DNA of 64,000 bases from Amycolatopsis solani (GCF_033441515.1 NZ_JAWQJT010000001.1:3038001-3102000); one strand, 5' to 3'; numbered from the stretch's first letter, positions 17,412 to 26,672 are shown. The notes: generated from the sequence alone by a model not told the origin. A program made the numbers and translations.

Positions 17412-17876
17412 TCAGAGGTCGCGCGCGAAACACCGCGAGATCGGCTCGCCGACGTACGGTCCGTACGGCTCGATCGGTTCGTAGCCTTCGCGCTGGTAGA
17501 AGCGGATCGCGTCCGGCTGCCCGGCCCCGGTCTCCAGCAGCAGCCGGGCGATGCCGAACGCCCGCGCGTGGTCTTCGAGCGCGCGCAGCAGGGCGGTCGC
17601 GACGCCGGTGCCGCGGGCCGCCGGCTCGACGTACATGCGCTTGACCTCGCCGGACCCCGGCCCGAGCAGGCGCAGTCCACCGCACCCGAGCGCCGTTCCG
17701 GCGGCATCCCGGGCGATGAGGAACACGGCGACGGTCTCGGCGGTCGGGGCCGCGCCGGGCTCGTGGTCGTCGGTGCCGTAGCGGGCGTCCAGTTCGGTGC
17801 GCTGGGCCGCGCGCAGGCGGGCGGCGTCGGGGTCGTCCCAGGTCACGGCGTCGATGGCGAACGTGCAGTCGAGCAT
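17412..17876 (-). CDS. GNAT-family N-acetyltransferase
   Basis: 154 residues with the acetyl-CoA-binding motif A segment VKRMYVEPAARGTGVATALL and the later RLLLETGAGQPDAIRFYQREGY, matching small GNAT enzymes. The acceptor is unknown. It starts with MLDCTFAIDAVTW, and the operator for the divergent TetR gene lies directly upstream, so both are probably controlled together. Confidence 0.87.
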   Translation of the reverse strand: MLDCTFAIDAVTWDDPDAARLRAAQRTELDARYGTDDHEPGAAPTAETVAVFLIARDAAGTALGCGGLRLLGPGSGEVKRMYVEPAARGTGVATALLRALEDHARAFGIARLLLETGAGQPDAIRFYQREGYEPIEPYGPYVGEPISRCFARDL

Positions 17877-17895
17877 CAGGTCGTACCCCCGTTTC

Positions 17896-17924
17896 GTAAC
17901 GCTTGTTACCGTAGCACCTGTTAC
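17896..17924. promoter_or_regulatory. Tandem TetR operator
   Basis: Two adjacent dyads, GTAAC-GCTT-GTTAC (17896-17909) and GTAGC-ACCT-GTTAC (17911-17924), fill the 70-base gap between the divergent GNAT and TetR genes. Such a doubled palindrome 23 bases upstream of a TetR start is the expected autoregulatory site, and it would also control the GNAT gene. Confidence 0.6.
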
Positions 17925-17946
17925 GCTTCCGGGGAAGGAGGTCGAC

Positions 17947-18528
17947 GTGCCGAAGCAGCGTGATGTCGAGGCCCAGCGCGAACTGCTGTCCGCGGCGACG
18001 TGGCAGGTGCTGGCCGAGAACGGCCTCCCGGGGCTGACGCTGCGCGCGGTCGCCGAGCGCGCCGGCTGCACGACGGGCCTGGTCATGCACGCGTTCCCGA
18101 CCAAGAAGGCGCTGCTGCTGCACGCGCGAGACTTGCTCTACGAACGCACGGCCGTCCGCGCGGACGCGGCCGAGGCGGCTCGCTCCGACGCGTTCGGGGC
18201 CCTGGAAGCGGTTCTCGGCCAGGCGGTCGACCTCGCGCACGGCCACCACGACGAATCCCGCGTGTGGGTGGGCTTCCTGGCGGCGGCGCTGGCGGACGAC
18301 GACCTGGCCGAGCGCCACCGCGCGGCCAACCACTCGTTCCTTTCCCGGGTCAGGAGGTTGGTGTCGGCATGTCGTCCTGAGTGGACGGACGAGGACGTCG
18401 AGCTGACGACGAAGAGCCTGGTGGCGTTGGTGGAGGGCATGAACGTCCTGGCGGCGGCGGACCCGCGCGGCTACCCGGCGCGGCTACAGCAAAAGGCGCT
18501 GGCCGCGGCGCTTTCCCCGCTGCGTTAA
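17947..18528 (+). CDS. TetR-family regulator
   Basis: 193 residues. The N-terminal helix-turn-helix reads LLSAATWQVLAENGLPGLTLRAVAERAGCTTGLVMHAF (residues about 11-50), of the BetI-like subtype with a TetR_C_6-like C-terminal dimer domain. GTG start after a perfect GAAGGAGG. Binds, by inference, the tandem dyad just upstream. Its 3' end overlaps the convergent cyclase-homology gene by four bases. Confidence 0.9.
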   Translation: MPKQRDVEAQRELLSAATWQVLAENGLPGLTLRAVAERAGCTTGLVMHAFPTKKALLLHARDLLYERTAVRADAAEAARSDAFGALEAVLGQAVDLAHGHHDESRVWVGFLAAALADDDLAERHRAANHSFLSRVRRLVSACRPEWTDEDVELTTKSLVALVEGMNVLAAADPRGYPARLQQKALAAALSPLR

Positions 18529-19304
18529 CCCCCGGAGTTGTGCACGTCGCCGTGCACGCGCCCGATCTGGATGGCGGTGCCGCCGTGCATCTCCTTGATC
18601 ACGTTCGAGGTCCCTTCGTTCCGCACCTCTTCGGTGGCGGCCAGCTTCTTTTCGTAGTCCTTTCCGACGCCGTTCTTCAATAGATCACCGCTGGGGTTCG
18701 GCACGTAGAGGTAGACGGTCCCGCGGTATTCCTTCACCTCGACGTCGGCCGGCACGACCCGCGATTTCGGCAGCGTGGCGTAACCGCTGGCGAGCACGTC
18801 GTCGAAGATCCGCTGGGAAAGCACGACGGACAGGAAGGTCTGATCGGGATCCGACAGGGTGAGCACTTCCCGCACCGGCGCGGAATCGAGCAGCCGGTGC
18901 GTGGTGATCACGGCGGCCCCGATGGCGACGGCGGAACTTTCGCCGTCGCTTTCCCGGATCGGCCCGACGTTCAGGCTGGCCCGCATCCGCATCCGCAGGT
19001 ACCGGCTGGTCGCCCGCAACCGCGCATCCCGCTCGGCGAGCACGCTTTCGAGCGCGTCGAAGAGTCTCGAGACGACGGCGGGCAGGAAACGCGGGTCGAA
19101 CCCGACGCCGTACCCATCACCGGTCCCGTGCGGGAACAGGGCGGTCTTCCAGACTTCCGCGAGCCCGGCACGTTCGAAGGCTTGCCCGAGCACATCGGGA
19201 ATCATCTCGGCGAGCACGCCTTGGTCGGCATCGGAATTGCTCCCGAACCCCTTGGTGTCCACCACGAGCAAGGCCCGATACGGCGGCAACTCAGTGTCGG
19301 TCAT
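18525..19304 (-). CDS. Cyclase-homology protein with C-terminal RHIM-like amyloid motif (putative effector)
   Basis: 259 residues. Residues about 8-205 resemble a class III nucleotidyl cyclase: LLVVDTKGFG (metal Asp16), HGTGDGYGVGF (Asp63), RMRASLNVGPI and AVAIGAAVITTHRLLDSA (about 125-142), the last aligning with the purine/ribose-binding helix of cyclases. Residues about 206-230 form a linker. Residues 234-255 hold NVI...GGTAIQIGRVHGDVH, whose IQIG core equals the RHIM tetrad of human RIPK1. The adjacent divergent NACHT protein begins with the matching motif. In known bacterial amyloid-signalling pairs (BASS motifs) such a motif recruits the effector to an activated NLR. Whether the domain makes a cyclic nucleotide is untested. 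The start follows GGGAGG. Confidence 0.78.
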   Translation of the reverse strand: MTDTELPPYRALLVVDTKGFGSNSDADQGVLAEMIPDVLGQAFERAGLAEVWKTALFPHGTGDGYGVGFDPRFLPAVVSRLFDALESVLAERDARLRATSRYLRMRMRASLNVGPIRESDGESSAVAIGAAVITTHRLLDSAPVREVLTLSDPDQTFLSVVLSQRIFDDVLASGYATLPKSRVVPADVEVKEYRGTVYLYVPNPSGDLLKNGVGKDYEKKLAATEEVRNEGTSNVIKEMHGGTAIQIGRVHGDVHNSGG

Positions 19305-19459
19305 GATCCCGTCCTCCCCGTCCGTCATCACCGAGTGTGGTTCGGCCGAGCGGGTGAGCTTTCGGCTTTCCCCACGGCCACCCGATCCACTGGTCCCGCA
19401 GAATACGCCGCGGAGGCGGTCCCGCGTGGGAGGATCCCGGCCCGGCAGGAGGAGGCTGC

Positions 19460-22400
19460 GTGGCAGAGGAAGACACGGCCAACGTGATCTCGGGCAAGGT
19501 CGACGGCACGGCGGTCCAGGTGGGGGCGGTGCACGGGAACATGTACGTGGGTGTCCCGCGCCCGGCGCCACCGGTGCCGGTCGACCCGCCTGCGGGGTGG
19601 GATGAGCTGCCGGAGCTGCCGCCGAAGATCGTTTCGCTGTTGCGGGCGCAGATCGAGAACGCGGAGATCATGCCGTACCGGCTGCGAGGCGCACGGCGCA
19701 CCTCGTTGGCGACCGTGTACGTCCGCCAGGACGTGACGACCGGGTCCGAGCTCCAGCCTTCCGACCAAGCGCGGCCGCTTCCGGTGCTCGACAGCATGGG
19801 GCGGCTGATCGACGTCCCGGGCCGGCCGGTCGCGCGGGTGGCCGTGCGTCCACCGTCGAGGAGTGTGCGGGATGCGCTCGACGGCGCCGAACACATGCTG
19901 GTTACCGGCGGACCTGGCCAAGGGAAGTCCACGCTGTCGCTCCGGCTGGCCGCCGACGTGGCACGTCAGTGGCAGAAATTCGACTCACCACCGTTGGGTG
20001 AGCCTGTCATCCCGCTGCGACTGACTGCGCGGGAGCTGGCGGCCAGACTCGAACTGCCCTTCTTCGAGGCACTGGCGGAAACCGTCCGCGGTGAATACGG
20101 GGCGATGCTCGCCCAGCCACTCGGGCCGGACGACCTCACCGGGCGGGTAGGCGGCTGCCGGTGGTTGCTGCTGGTGGACGGCCTCGACGAGGTTGCCGAC
20201 ACCGCCGTCCGTGACCGGCTGGTCACGGTGCTCGCCGCCTGGGCTTCGGACGCCACCGCCGCCTACCGCGTCGTCCTCACCACCCGGCCGATCGAGGGGG
20301 CCACGCTGGCCCCCTTCCAGCGCATCGGGGCGGCGCGCTACGAATTGCTGCCGTTCGATGAAGAAGCGTTCCGCCTGTTCGCGGAGCACTGGTTCAGCGA
20401 GAACGCCGGCGAGGCGCAGAGGTTCGTGCGCCAGGTTCGTGACGCTCACCTGGACGAACTGGTCCGCGTCCCGTTGCTGGCCACGATCGCGGCGATCATC
20501 TTCGGGCAATACACCGATCGGCCGCTGCCGGACAACCAGTACGAGCTCTACGAAACGTATCTGGAATTCCTGCGGTCGGGTCATTCCGTACCGCCGGGAC
20601 CGTTCGACGAATACTGTAGAAGATTGCTGGAACACCTCGGCCGAGTCCGGCTCGAAGAGGACACGTCCCTGATAACGGCGGCTTGCCGCTGGGTAGGTGC
20701 CCAGCTCCCCGAGCTGGGCACCGAGGCCGACTGGCGCGAACGACTCGTCGGTTACCTCGGTGCGGTCGGCCCCTTTCTCCTTCGCGGTGACGACCTCGGC
20801 TTCCTCCACCACAGCTTCGCCGAGCACCTCGCGGCCACCGCGAAGGCCCGGCTGCTGCCAGAGAGTTTCGCGCCGGCGCACCGTGACTTCGTCGAGCTGC
20901 TGCACGCGGCCGAGCCCAAAGAGCGCGGTCGCTACGCCAGGCGAGTTTTGCTGCACTACACGCGGCTGTATCCCGCGGAAGCGGACCGGCTGATCCGCCA
21001 CCTCCACGAGGGGGGACCACAACAGCACCTGCTCGCCGCGCGCCTGCTGGCTTGGCACGCGCCGGCGGGCGCGGAAGTCGTGGGCGCATTCCTGGCTAAG
21101 GCGCGCGCGTGGGCCGCCACCGCCCAGTACCCGGGCGGCGAAATCCTCGCCGAGGTCAGCCGGGCCGCGCACCATCCCGGCTTGGTGGGCTGGCTGCAAG
21201 ATCTCATGCGCGATAGCGGCGTCCCGTGGCCGTCGCGGGTCGAGGCCGCCGTGGCGCTGGCTACGCGGCTCGGCAATGACGCCCGCGCGGAGGCTGTGGA
21301 GACACTCCGGACGAGCGTCCGGGGCGTGGGTATCGACGTCCAGGCTCGTCTCGACGCCGCTGAAGCGCTCTCCCAATGCGGCGACGAGGAGCGCGAGGCT
21401 GCGGTTTTCGGGTTGGAGTCCGTTCTGAACAGCCCGGCGGCCACCGCGACCCAGCACGGAGATGCCGCGGTGGTCCTCGCCGGGTTGGGCCCGGAGCCGC
21501 GGGCCCGCGCGATCGAGAGTTTGACCGAGGTCATCGAGCACCCCTGCGCGACCGATCAGGATCTGGTCGCGGCCGCGGTCAGCTTGCTGGAGATCGACCT
21601 CAAGGGTCACGAACGGCGTGCGGCGGTGCTGCGGGCCGTGTTGCACCGACCGTCGTGGTCGACCAACGCGATCGAGGACGCCGCGCTCGGCCTGGCGTCG
21701 TTGGGGCGGGAACACCTGGCGGAGGCCGCGGCCGCGCTCGAACACCGCATCGCCGACTGCAGGCTCGACGGCGTCGACCGAGTGCACAGCGCACAGGTTC
21801 TGCTGCAGCTGGGTCCGCAACACCGGGCTCGGGCCGGCGAGCTGATTTCCGGATTGGCAACGAGCCCGGCCCGCGGCACCTTCGACCAGGCGTACCTCGG
21901 GTCGGTGCTCGCCGACTGTGGGCCTGAGTTCCGCGAGGCGGCGGTGGCCCTCATCCGGACGGAGCTGGATGATCCCGGCGCGTCGGCGGGATTCCTGCTC
22001 ACGGCGGGGAGCAGGTTGATCGACCTGGGGCCCGACCACTGGCCGGATGCCGCGCGGGCGCTCACCCGCGCTGCCGCTCATCAGCTAGGACTCGACGGAC
22101 TCGCGGTGAACGCCCTCAGGTACCTCGCCGCGCTGGGGGCGGACCACAAGGCATCGGCCGTGGCTGAGCTCCGCGCGCTGGTGAGCCGACCGGAATCCAC
22201 GGTGGCAACGCAGTTCCGTGCGGCTTCCGAACTCTCCTCGCTCGGTACGGAATTCCACGCCGAAGCGATCGGCCGGCTGGTCGGCCTCACGCGCGCTTCG
22301 CTCCCGCTCAAGCTCCGGCTCGAGATTTGGCGGCAGCTCAAGCGCCTCGCCCCGGACCTCGACCAGAGTGCTTCCGCCGGGGTGATCGGCTTGCAACTCG

Positions 22401-24730
22401 GGGAGGAAGGCGGCGAGGCGTGGATTGAAGGTCTTCCGCTCTACCGCTGGGATGTCCCGGAGCCGGATGAGCTGGAGGAGTTGCTGGAAGCGGTGATCGG
22501 CGACCGCGAACTCAGCGGTCGGCAACGGTCCGACGCCGCGGTTCTCCTGACTTTGATGCACCACCGCTACCACCCGACGGCCGCGCGGGGGATCGTCGAG
22601 CTGCTCCGAGACGATGTCGCGGGTGACGGGGAGATCGGCCTCCTGGGGCGCCAAGCCAGTCACACCGGCGCCTGGTCGCGCCGTCTCGTGGCCGATGTTC
22701 TGCGCGACACTGCACTTTCGCCCGAGGTTCGTACCAGCAAGATCTGCGCAGCGGCGGAGGGGCTGGCCGCGCTGGACGCGTTGGACGACGACGTGCTTTC
22801 CGTGTTGAGGGAGATCGCCGCCGACTCTTCGGCGAGTGCGAAATCCCGGTGCGACGCGATGATCCTGCTGGCGAAGAACCGCGTCGTGGATGCTTCGGAC
22901 GCGCTCCAGTTGATTCTCGAACTCCGGCCGAAGCTGGATAATTTCGTGTGGATCCGCCGCGTGCGGACGGCGGCCGAGTTCGCTGCGGATGTGCTGGACG
23001 GTCTGCGTGTGGTATTGCGTGACCGGGACACGAACTTCAGTCATCGGCAGCAAACCGCCATCCTCTTCGTAGAATTGGTCCGGTCTCCCGCTCCGGAAGC
23101 GATTGCTGAGTTGAGGTCGCAGGCGGATGATCCGTTCATTTCCTCCGGCTGGCGATCCAGTGCGACTGCCGAACTGGCGACGGCGGACTCCCGCAACGCG
23201 GCTGCGTCCGCCGCGGCCCTCCGCGTCACGATGGTGGACGATCGGCAGCCGGTCGACCAACGCAGCTATGCCGCTTATCAGCTCGCGACCATCGATCAAT
23301 CGGCTGGAGAACATGCTCGTCGGACTTTGGCGCGACTGACTGGGGCGCCGGAGCTGACGCCGGAGGAACGCGGCGAAGCCTTGCGCTACCTCCACAGCTT
23401 CCGAGCGGATGTCCCGATTATCCGATCGAAGCTGGCGTTGGCGCACGATCCGGCAGCTGCTTCCGGGCAAGTGCGCGCCGGTGTGTTGCGCGATCTCACC
23501 GGGAAGGAACGCCGATCCGTCGGACGCGCGCTGGTGTCGGACTACCTCGTCTCGCCGCAGACATGGTCGGACTACGTCGACCGCTGGACCGACGGCGCGT
23601 TGGCTGGGGAAGTCGAGCGCGTCCTCCGTGATCGGCTCGCCAACCCGGAGTCGATGCCGGTCGACCGGATCAATGCGGCCGTGGCCTTGAGCAAAGTTTC
23701 GCCGGCGCTTGAGCCGGAAGCCGTCGCGGCTCTGGAGGAGCTGAGCCGTGGGCGTGTCGCCGCCAGTCGAGCACGGCGGGAGCTGGCGTTGCTGGATTGT
23801 CGCCGGCGTGGCTGTTTCGTCGCCGACGCGCGGGCCGTGCTGGCTGACGCGGGGCGATCCGGGCGTGATCGGGCCGAAGCCGGATTCGTCTTGTTCGCTC
23901 TCACGTCCGAGCTGCCAGGGCAGTGCCGGATGCACCTGGAGGACGTCTTGGCCGATCGACGGCTCGCCGGCCGGCTCCGGCTTCGCATCCTGTTCGAGTT
24001 GAGGCGCTTGGACGACGTTCGGTCGCTGCGCGACGACCAGCGCGAACCGCTCTCGCTGCGGTTGAACGCGGCGACGAGGATGGCCGCTTACAGCAGGGAA
24101 GACCGCGTCGTGGCCGCAGAGCTCTTTCACGCCGCCGCCACCGATCCTGACCGCCACCCGAACCTGCGCTGGTCGGCCGCCAAGGACCTCGCCGAGCGCG
24201 GGATTCGTGGACACGAACTCGGGACGGCTTTGCTGGCGTCGCAAATGCAGGACGAGGCGTTCCCGGTCGCCGCGAGGCGAGATGCTGCCGAACAGTTGGG
24301 AACGCTCAGGCCGGATTTGCGCGGCGACGTACTCAACGTGCTGCGCCGCCTCCGGGCAAAGGCAAGCCCGCTCGTCCGGGTACGGGTCTGGGAGGCGATC
24401 GGAAGCTTCGAGCCCGACGAAGGTGCGCGTGGGCTGCTTGGCATGGCACGGGACCAGAGCCTCGGGCCAGTGGTTCGCTGCCGCTGTGCCTGGGCTACCG
24501 CGGAGTTGCACCGCGACCATCGCGAAGCCGCCGCGATCGTGGCGCGCGAGATCGCGCACGACGAGCAGGCTCCGCGGCACGTCCGGGTCTCCGCCGCTCG
24601 GTTGCTGGCGCTCGTCAGCGAACTGTGCCGCCCCGAGGCGCGTGAGCTGATCGAGCGGTTGCTACGCAGCTGGGCCGAAGCGGCGGCGATACGCGCTCGG
24701 GCTCAACCCCGTGTGCCGCCGCAGTTGTAG
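19460..24730 (+). CDS. NACHT NTPase with N-terminal RHIM-like motif and long HEAT-repeat array
   Basis: 1756 residues. Residues 8-29 (NVISGKVDGTAVQVGAVHGNM) form a RHIM-like motif with core VQVG, the tetrad of human RIPK3. The NTPase follows: Walker A GGPGQGKST (150-158), Walker B LLLVDGLDE (about 236-244) with the extra acidic residue typical of NACHT, and sensor VVLTTRP (271-277). From about residue 470 to the end is a long alpha-helical array of degenerate 30-40 residue units of the HEAT/PBS type (for example REAAVALIRTELDD, AEAIGRLVGLTR), the probable ligand-sensing part. GTG start after AGGAGG. The last 69 bases overlap the convergent GlxA-like gene. Inferred role: sensor of a signalling or immune pair with the divergent cyclase-homology gene. 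Confidence 0.88.
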   Translation: MAEEDTANVISGKVDGTAVQVGAVHGNMYVGVPRPAPPVPVDPPAGWDELPELPPKIVSLLRAQIENAEIMPYRLRGARRTSLATVYVRQDVTTGSELQPSDQARPLPVLDSMGRLIDVPGRPVARVAVRPPSRSVRDALDGAEHMLVTGGPGQGKSTLSLRLAADVARQWQKFDSPPLGEPVIPLRLTARELAARLELPFFEALAETVRGEYGAMLAQPLGPDDLTGRVGGCRWLLLVDGLDEVADTAVRDRLVTVLAAWASDATAAYRVVLTTRPIEGATLAPFQRIGAARYELLPFDEEAFRLFAEHWFSENAGEAQRFVRQVRDAHLDELVRVPLLATIAAIIFGQYTDRPLPDNQYELYETYLEFLRSGHSVPPGPFDEYCRRLLEHLGRVRLEEDTSLITAACRWVGAQLPELGTEADWRERLVGYLGAVGPFLLRGDDLGFLHHSFAEHLAATAKARLLPESFAPAHRDFVELLHAAEPKERGRYARRVLLHYTRLYPAEADRLIRHLHEGGPQQHLLAARLLAWHAPAGAEVVGAFLAKARAWAATAQYPGGEILAEVSRAAHHPGLVGWLQDLMRDSGVPWPSRVEAAVALATRLGNDARAEAVETLRTSVRGVGIDVQARLDAAEALSQCGDEEREAAVFGLESVLNSPAATATQHGDAAVVLAGLGPEPRARAIESLTEVIEHPCATDQDLVAAAVSLLEIDLKGHERRAAVLRAVLHRPSWSTNAIEDAALGLASLGREHLAEAAAALEHRIADCRLDGVDRVHSAQVLLQLGPQHRARAGELISGLATSPARGTFDQAYLGSVLADCGPEFREAAVALIRTELDDPGASAGFLLTAGSRLIDLGPDHWPDAARALTRAAAHQLGLDGLAVNALRYLAALGADHKASAVAELRALVSRPESTVATQFRAASELSSLGTEFHAEAIGRLVGLTRASLPLKLRLEIWRQLKRLAPDLDQSASAGVIGLQLGEEGGEAWIEGLPLYRWDVPEPDELEELLEAVIGDRELSGRQRSDAAVLLTLMHHRYHPTAARGIVELLRDDVAGDGEIGLLGRQASHTGAWSRRLVADVLRDTALSPEVRTSKICAAAEGLAALDALDDDVLSVLREIAADSSASAKSRCDAMILLAKNRVVDASDALQLILELRPKLDNFVWIRRVRTAAEFAADVLDGLRVVLRDRDTNFSHRQQTAILFVELVRSPAPEAIAELRSQADDPFISSGWRSSATAELATADSRNAAASAAALRVTMVDDRQPVDQRSYAAYQLATIDQSAGEHARRTLARLTGAPELTPEERGEALRYLHSFRADVPIIRSKLALAHDPAAASGQVRAGVLRDLTGKERRSVGRALVSDYLVSPQTWSDYVDRWTDGALAGEVERVLRDRLANPESMPVDRINAAVALSKVSPALEPEAVAALEELSRGRVAASRARRELALLDCRRRGCFVADARAVLADAGRSGRDRAEAGFVLFALTSELPGQCRMHLEDVLADRRLAGRLRLRILFELRRLDDVRSLRDDQREPLSLRLNAATRMAAYSREDRVVAAELFHAAATDPDRHPNLRWSAAKDLAERGIRGHELGTALLASQMQDEAFPVAARRDAAEQLGTLRPDLRGDVLNVLRRLRAKASPLVRVRVWEAIGSFEPDEGARGLLGMARDQSLGPVVRCRCAWATAELHRDHREAAAIVAREIAHDEQAPRHVRVSAARLLALVSELCRPEARELIERLLRSWAEAAAIRARAQPRVPPQL

Positions 24731-25627
24731 GCGCAGGTTCGCCGCCGTTCCGAAGCCGCTGGACTCGGCCACTCGGTCCAGGCGCAGCTCGCCGCGCTCG
24801 ATCAAGCGGCAGGCCAGTGAAACCCGCTCTGTCGTCAGCCACCCCAACGGCGTGGTGCCCAGCTCCGCCCGGAACTTCCGGTGCAACGTCGCCGGGCTGG
24901 TCGAAGCGCGAGCGGCGAGGTCGGTGACCGTCAGGGGCTGGTCCAGACGAGTCAACGCCCAAGCCAGCACCGGCGCCAACGAAGTGTCCGGCACCGCCGG
25001 CACCGGCCGTGCGATGAACTGCTGCTGTCCGCCGTCGCGGTGGCCCGTGAACACCAACCGGCGGCTGACCGCGTTGACCACCTCCGCGCCGTGGTCGCGG
25101 TGGATCAAGTGAAGGCCCAGATCCAGCGAAGCCGCACTGCCGGCCGCCGTCAGGATGGTGCCCTCGTCGATGAACAGGACGTCCGGCTCCCAGTGGACCG
25201 CCGGGAAGCGTGCGGCGAACTCCGGGGCCCACTGCCAGTGCGTTGTCGCGCGGTGGCCGTCCAGGACGCCGGCTTCGGCGAGGGCCAGGGCGCCTGTGCA
25301 GAAGCTGACCAATCGGGCGCCGCGAGCAGCCGCGCGGCGGATGGCCGTGATGATCGCGGGGTCGGTCGGGACGGTCGTGTTGGGGCGGGCCGGCACGATC
25401 AGCGTGTCCGCCGTCTCCGCCGCTTCGAGGCCGGCGACTCCTGACAACGTGAACATCCCCAGGTTCATCCGCACGTCCGGGGTCGCCGAGCAGAGGGTGA
25501 AGTCGTACCACGGGCGGTCCAGCTCCGGCCTCCGCAGGCCGAACAGCTCCGTCGTCACGCCCATCTCGAACGGGTTCGACTCCTCCGTCACGATCGCCAC
25601 CACGCGGTGCGAGAATTCTTGCGGCAT
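24662..25627 (-). CDS. GlxA-type regulator: DJ-1/PfpI domain plus AraC HTH
   Basis: 321 residues. Residues about 8-185 form a DJ-1/PfpI-like domain with the nucleophile-elbow-like SFCTGALAL. Residues about 215-318 are an AraC-type double helix-turn-helix (LTVTDLAARASTSPATLHRKFRAELG and LDRVAESSGFGTAANLRLQLRRHTG). Such regulators sense small molecules or redox state. It is divergent from a cupin gene across 43 bases, its likely target. The 3' end overlaps the end of the NACHT gene. Confidence 0.9.
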   Translation of the reverse strand: MPQEFSHRVVAIVTEESNPFEMGVTTELFGLRRPELDRPWYDFTLCSATPDVRMNLGMFTLSGVAGLEAAETADTLIVPARPNTTVPTDPAIITAIRRAAARGARLVSFCTGALALAEAGVLDGHRATTHWQWAPEFAARFPAVHWEPDVLFIDEGTILTAAGSAASLDLGLHLIHRDHGAEVVNAVSRRLVFTGHRDGGQQQFIARPVPAVPDTSLAPVLAWALTRLDQPLTVTDLAARASTSPATLHRKFRAELGTTPLGWLTTERVSLACRLIERGELRLDRVAESSGFGTAANLRLQLRRHTGLSPSAYRRRFGPAA

Positions 25628-25670
25628 GTGCGATTCCTAGCACTCGCGCCCGGGAAACGCCAGGTCGAGC

Positions 25671-26060
25671 ATGGGACGCATGAACCCGATCGACCTCAAT
25701 GAAGTCCTCGCGAGCTTCGACGCCGCCTGGAGCCCGCGGATCGTCAGCCGCGTCAACGACTACGACATCCGGCTCGCGCGGTTCGATGGTGAGCACGTCT
25801 GGCACGTGCACACCGACACCGACGAGTTCTTCCTCGTGCTCGACGGGGAGATCGAGATCGGGGTGCGTGATCCGGAGGAACGCGTGGTGAACCTGGCCAA
25901 GGGGCAGGTCTTCGTCGTCCCGAAGGGCACTTTCCACAAGCCGTCGTCGAAGGGTGGGGCCAGTGTTCTGCTGGTCGAGCCGTCCGGGACGCTCACGGTC
26001 GGGGATGATCACGACGAGGTTCCCGACCACGTCGACGTCACCACCGGGCACCTGGTCTAG
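25671..26060 (+). CDS. Cupin-domain protein
   Basis: 129 residues with a single cupin barrel: WHVHTDTDEFFLVLDGEIEI supplies the metal-binding His/His/Glu set, followed by GQVFVVPKGTFHKP with the last His. Small monocupins bind a metal and act on or sense small molecules. An alternative ATG at 25680 has a closer GGGA. It is divergent from the GlxA-type regulator, whose promoter it shares. Confidence 0.85.
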   Translation: MGRMNPIDLNEVLASFDAAWSPRIVSRVNDYDIRLARFDGEHVWHVHTDTDEFFLVLDGEIEIGVRDPEERVVNLAKGQVFVVPKGTFHKPSSKGGASVLLVEPSGTLTVGDDHDEVPDHVDVTTGHLV

Positions 26061-26070
26061 CTTCACGGAG

Positions 26071-26640
26071 ATGCTGACCGTCGTACCCGTCGACCAGGTG
26101 GACTGGACCGACCTGCAGGCGATCTTCGGCGACCGCGGGGATCCCGCCCGGTGCCGGTGCCAGTACTTCAAGGACACACCCGCCGAGTGGCGGGCCGGGA
26201 CTCCCGGTGAACGCGCTGAGCGGTTGCGGGAGCAGACCGCCGAGCGGGCTACCGGGATCGTCGCCTTCCTCGACGGGGAGCCCGCCGGGTGGTGCGCGGT
26301 CGAGCCGCGCACCACCTACCGGCGGCTGCTCAAGAGCCGCGTCGTCTGGGACGGGCGGGACGAGGACCCCGCGGACGACGGCGTCTGGGCCGTCACCTGC
26401 TTCGTCACCCGGAAGGGGTTCCGGCGGCGCGGGGTGAGCGCCGCGCTCGCCAAGGCCGCGGTGGACTTCGCGCGCGAGCGGGGTGCCCGGGCCGTCGAAG
26501 GGTACGCGATCGAGCCGGGGGAGAACGTCGCCTGGCCGGGTGAGCTGTTCGTCGGCACCCGCAAGACCTTCGCCGACGCCGGGTTCGAGGAAGTCAGCCG
26601 GCCGACCGCTCGGCGGGCGGTCATGCGGCTGACCTGCTGA
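26071..26640 (+). CDS. GNAT-family N-acetyltransferase
   Basis: 189 residues. The acetyl-CoA motif reads WAVTCFVTRKGFRRRGVSAALAKAAVDFARERGA. The N-terminal part (RCRCQYF, TPGERAERLREQ) matches a GNAT subgroup common in actinomycetes. It starts 11 bases after the cupin stop with GGAG abutting the ATG, so it is probably in the same transcript. Acceptor unknown. Confidence 0.85.
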   Translation: MLTVVPVDQVDWTDLQAIFGDRGDPARCRCQYFKDTPAEWRAGTPGERAERLREQTAERATGIVAFLDGEPAGWCAVEPRTTYRRLLKSRVVWDGRDEDPADDGVWAVTCFVTRKGFRRRGVSAALAKAAVDFARERGARAVEGYAIEPGENVAWPGELFVGTRKTFADAGFEEVSRPTARRAVMRLTC

Positions 26641-26672
26641 GTCTCTCTGCGAAACGGCGTACTCTCGGCCGC

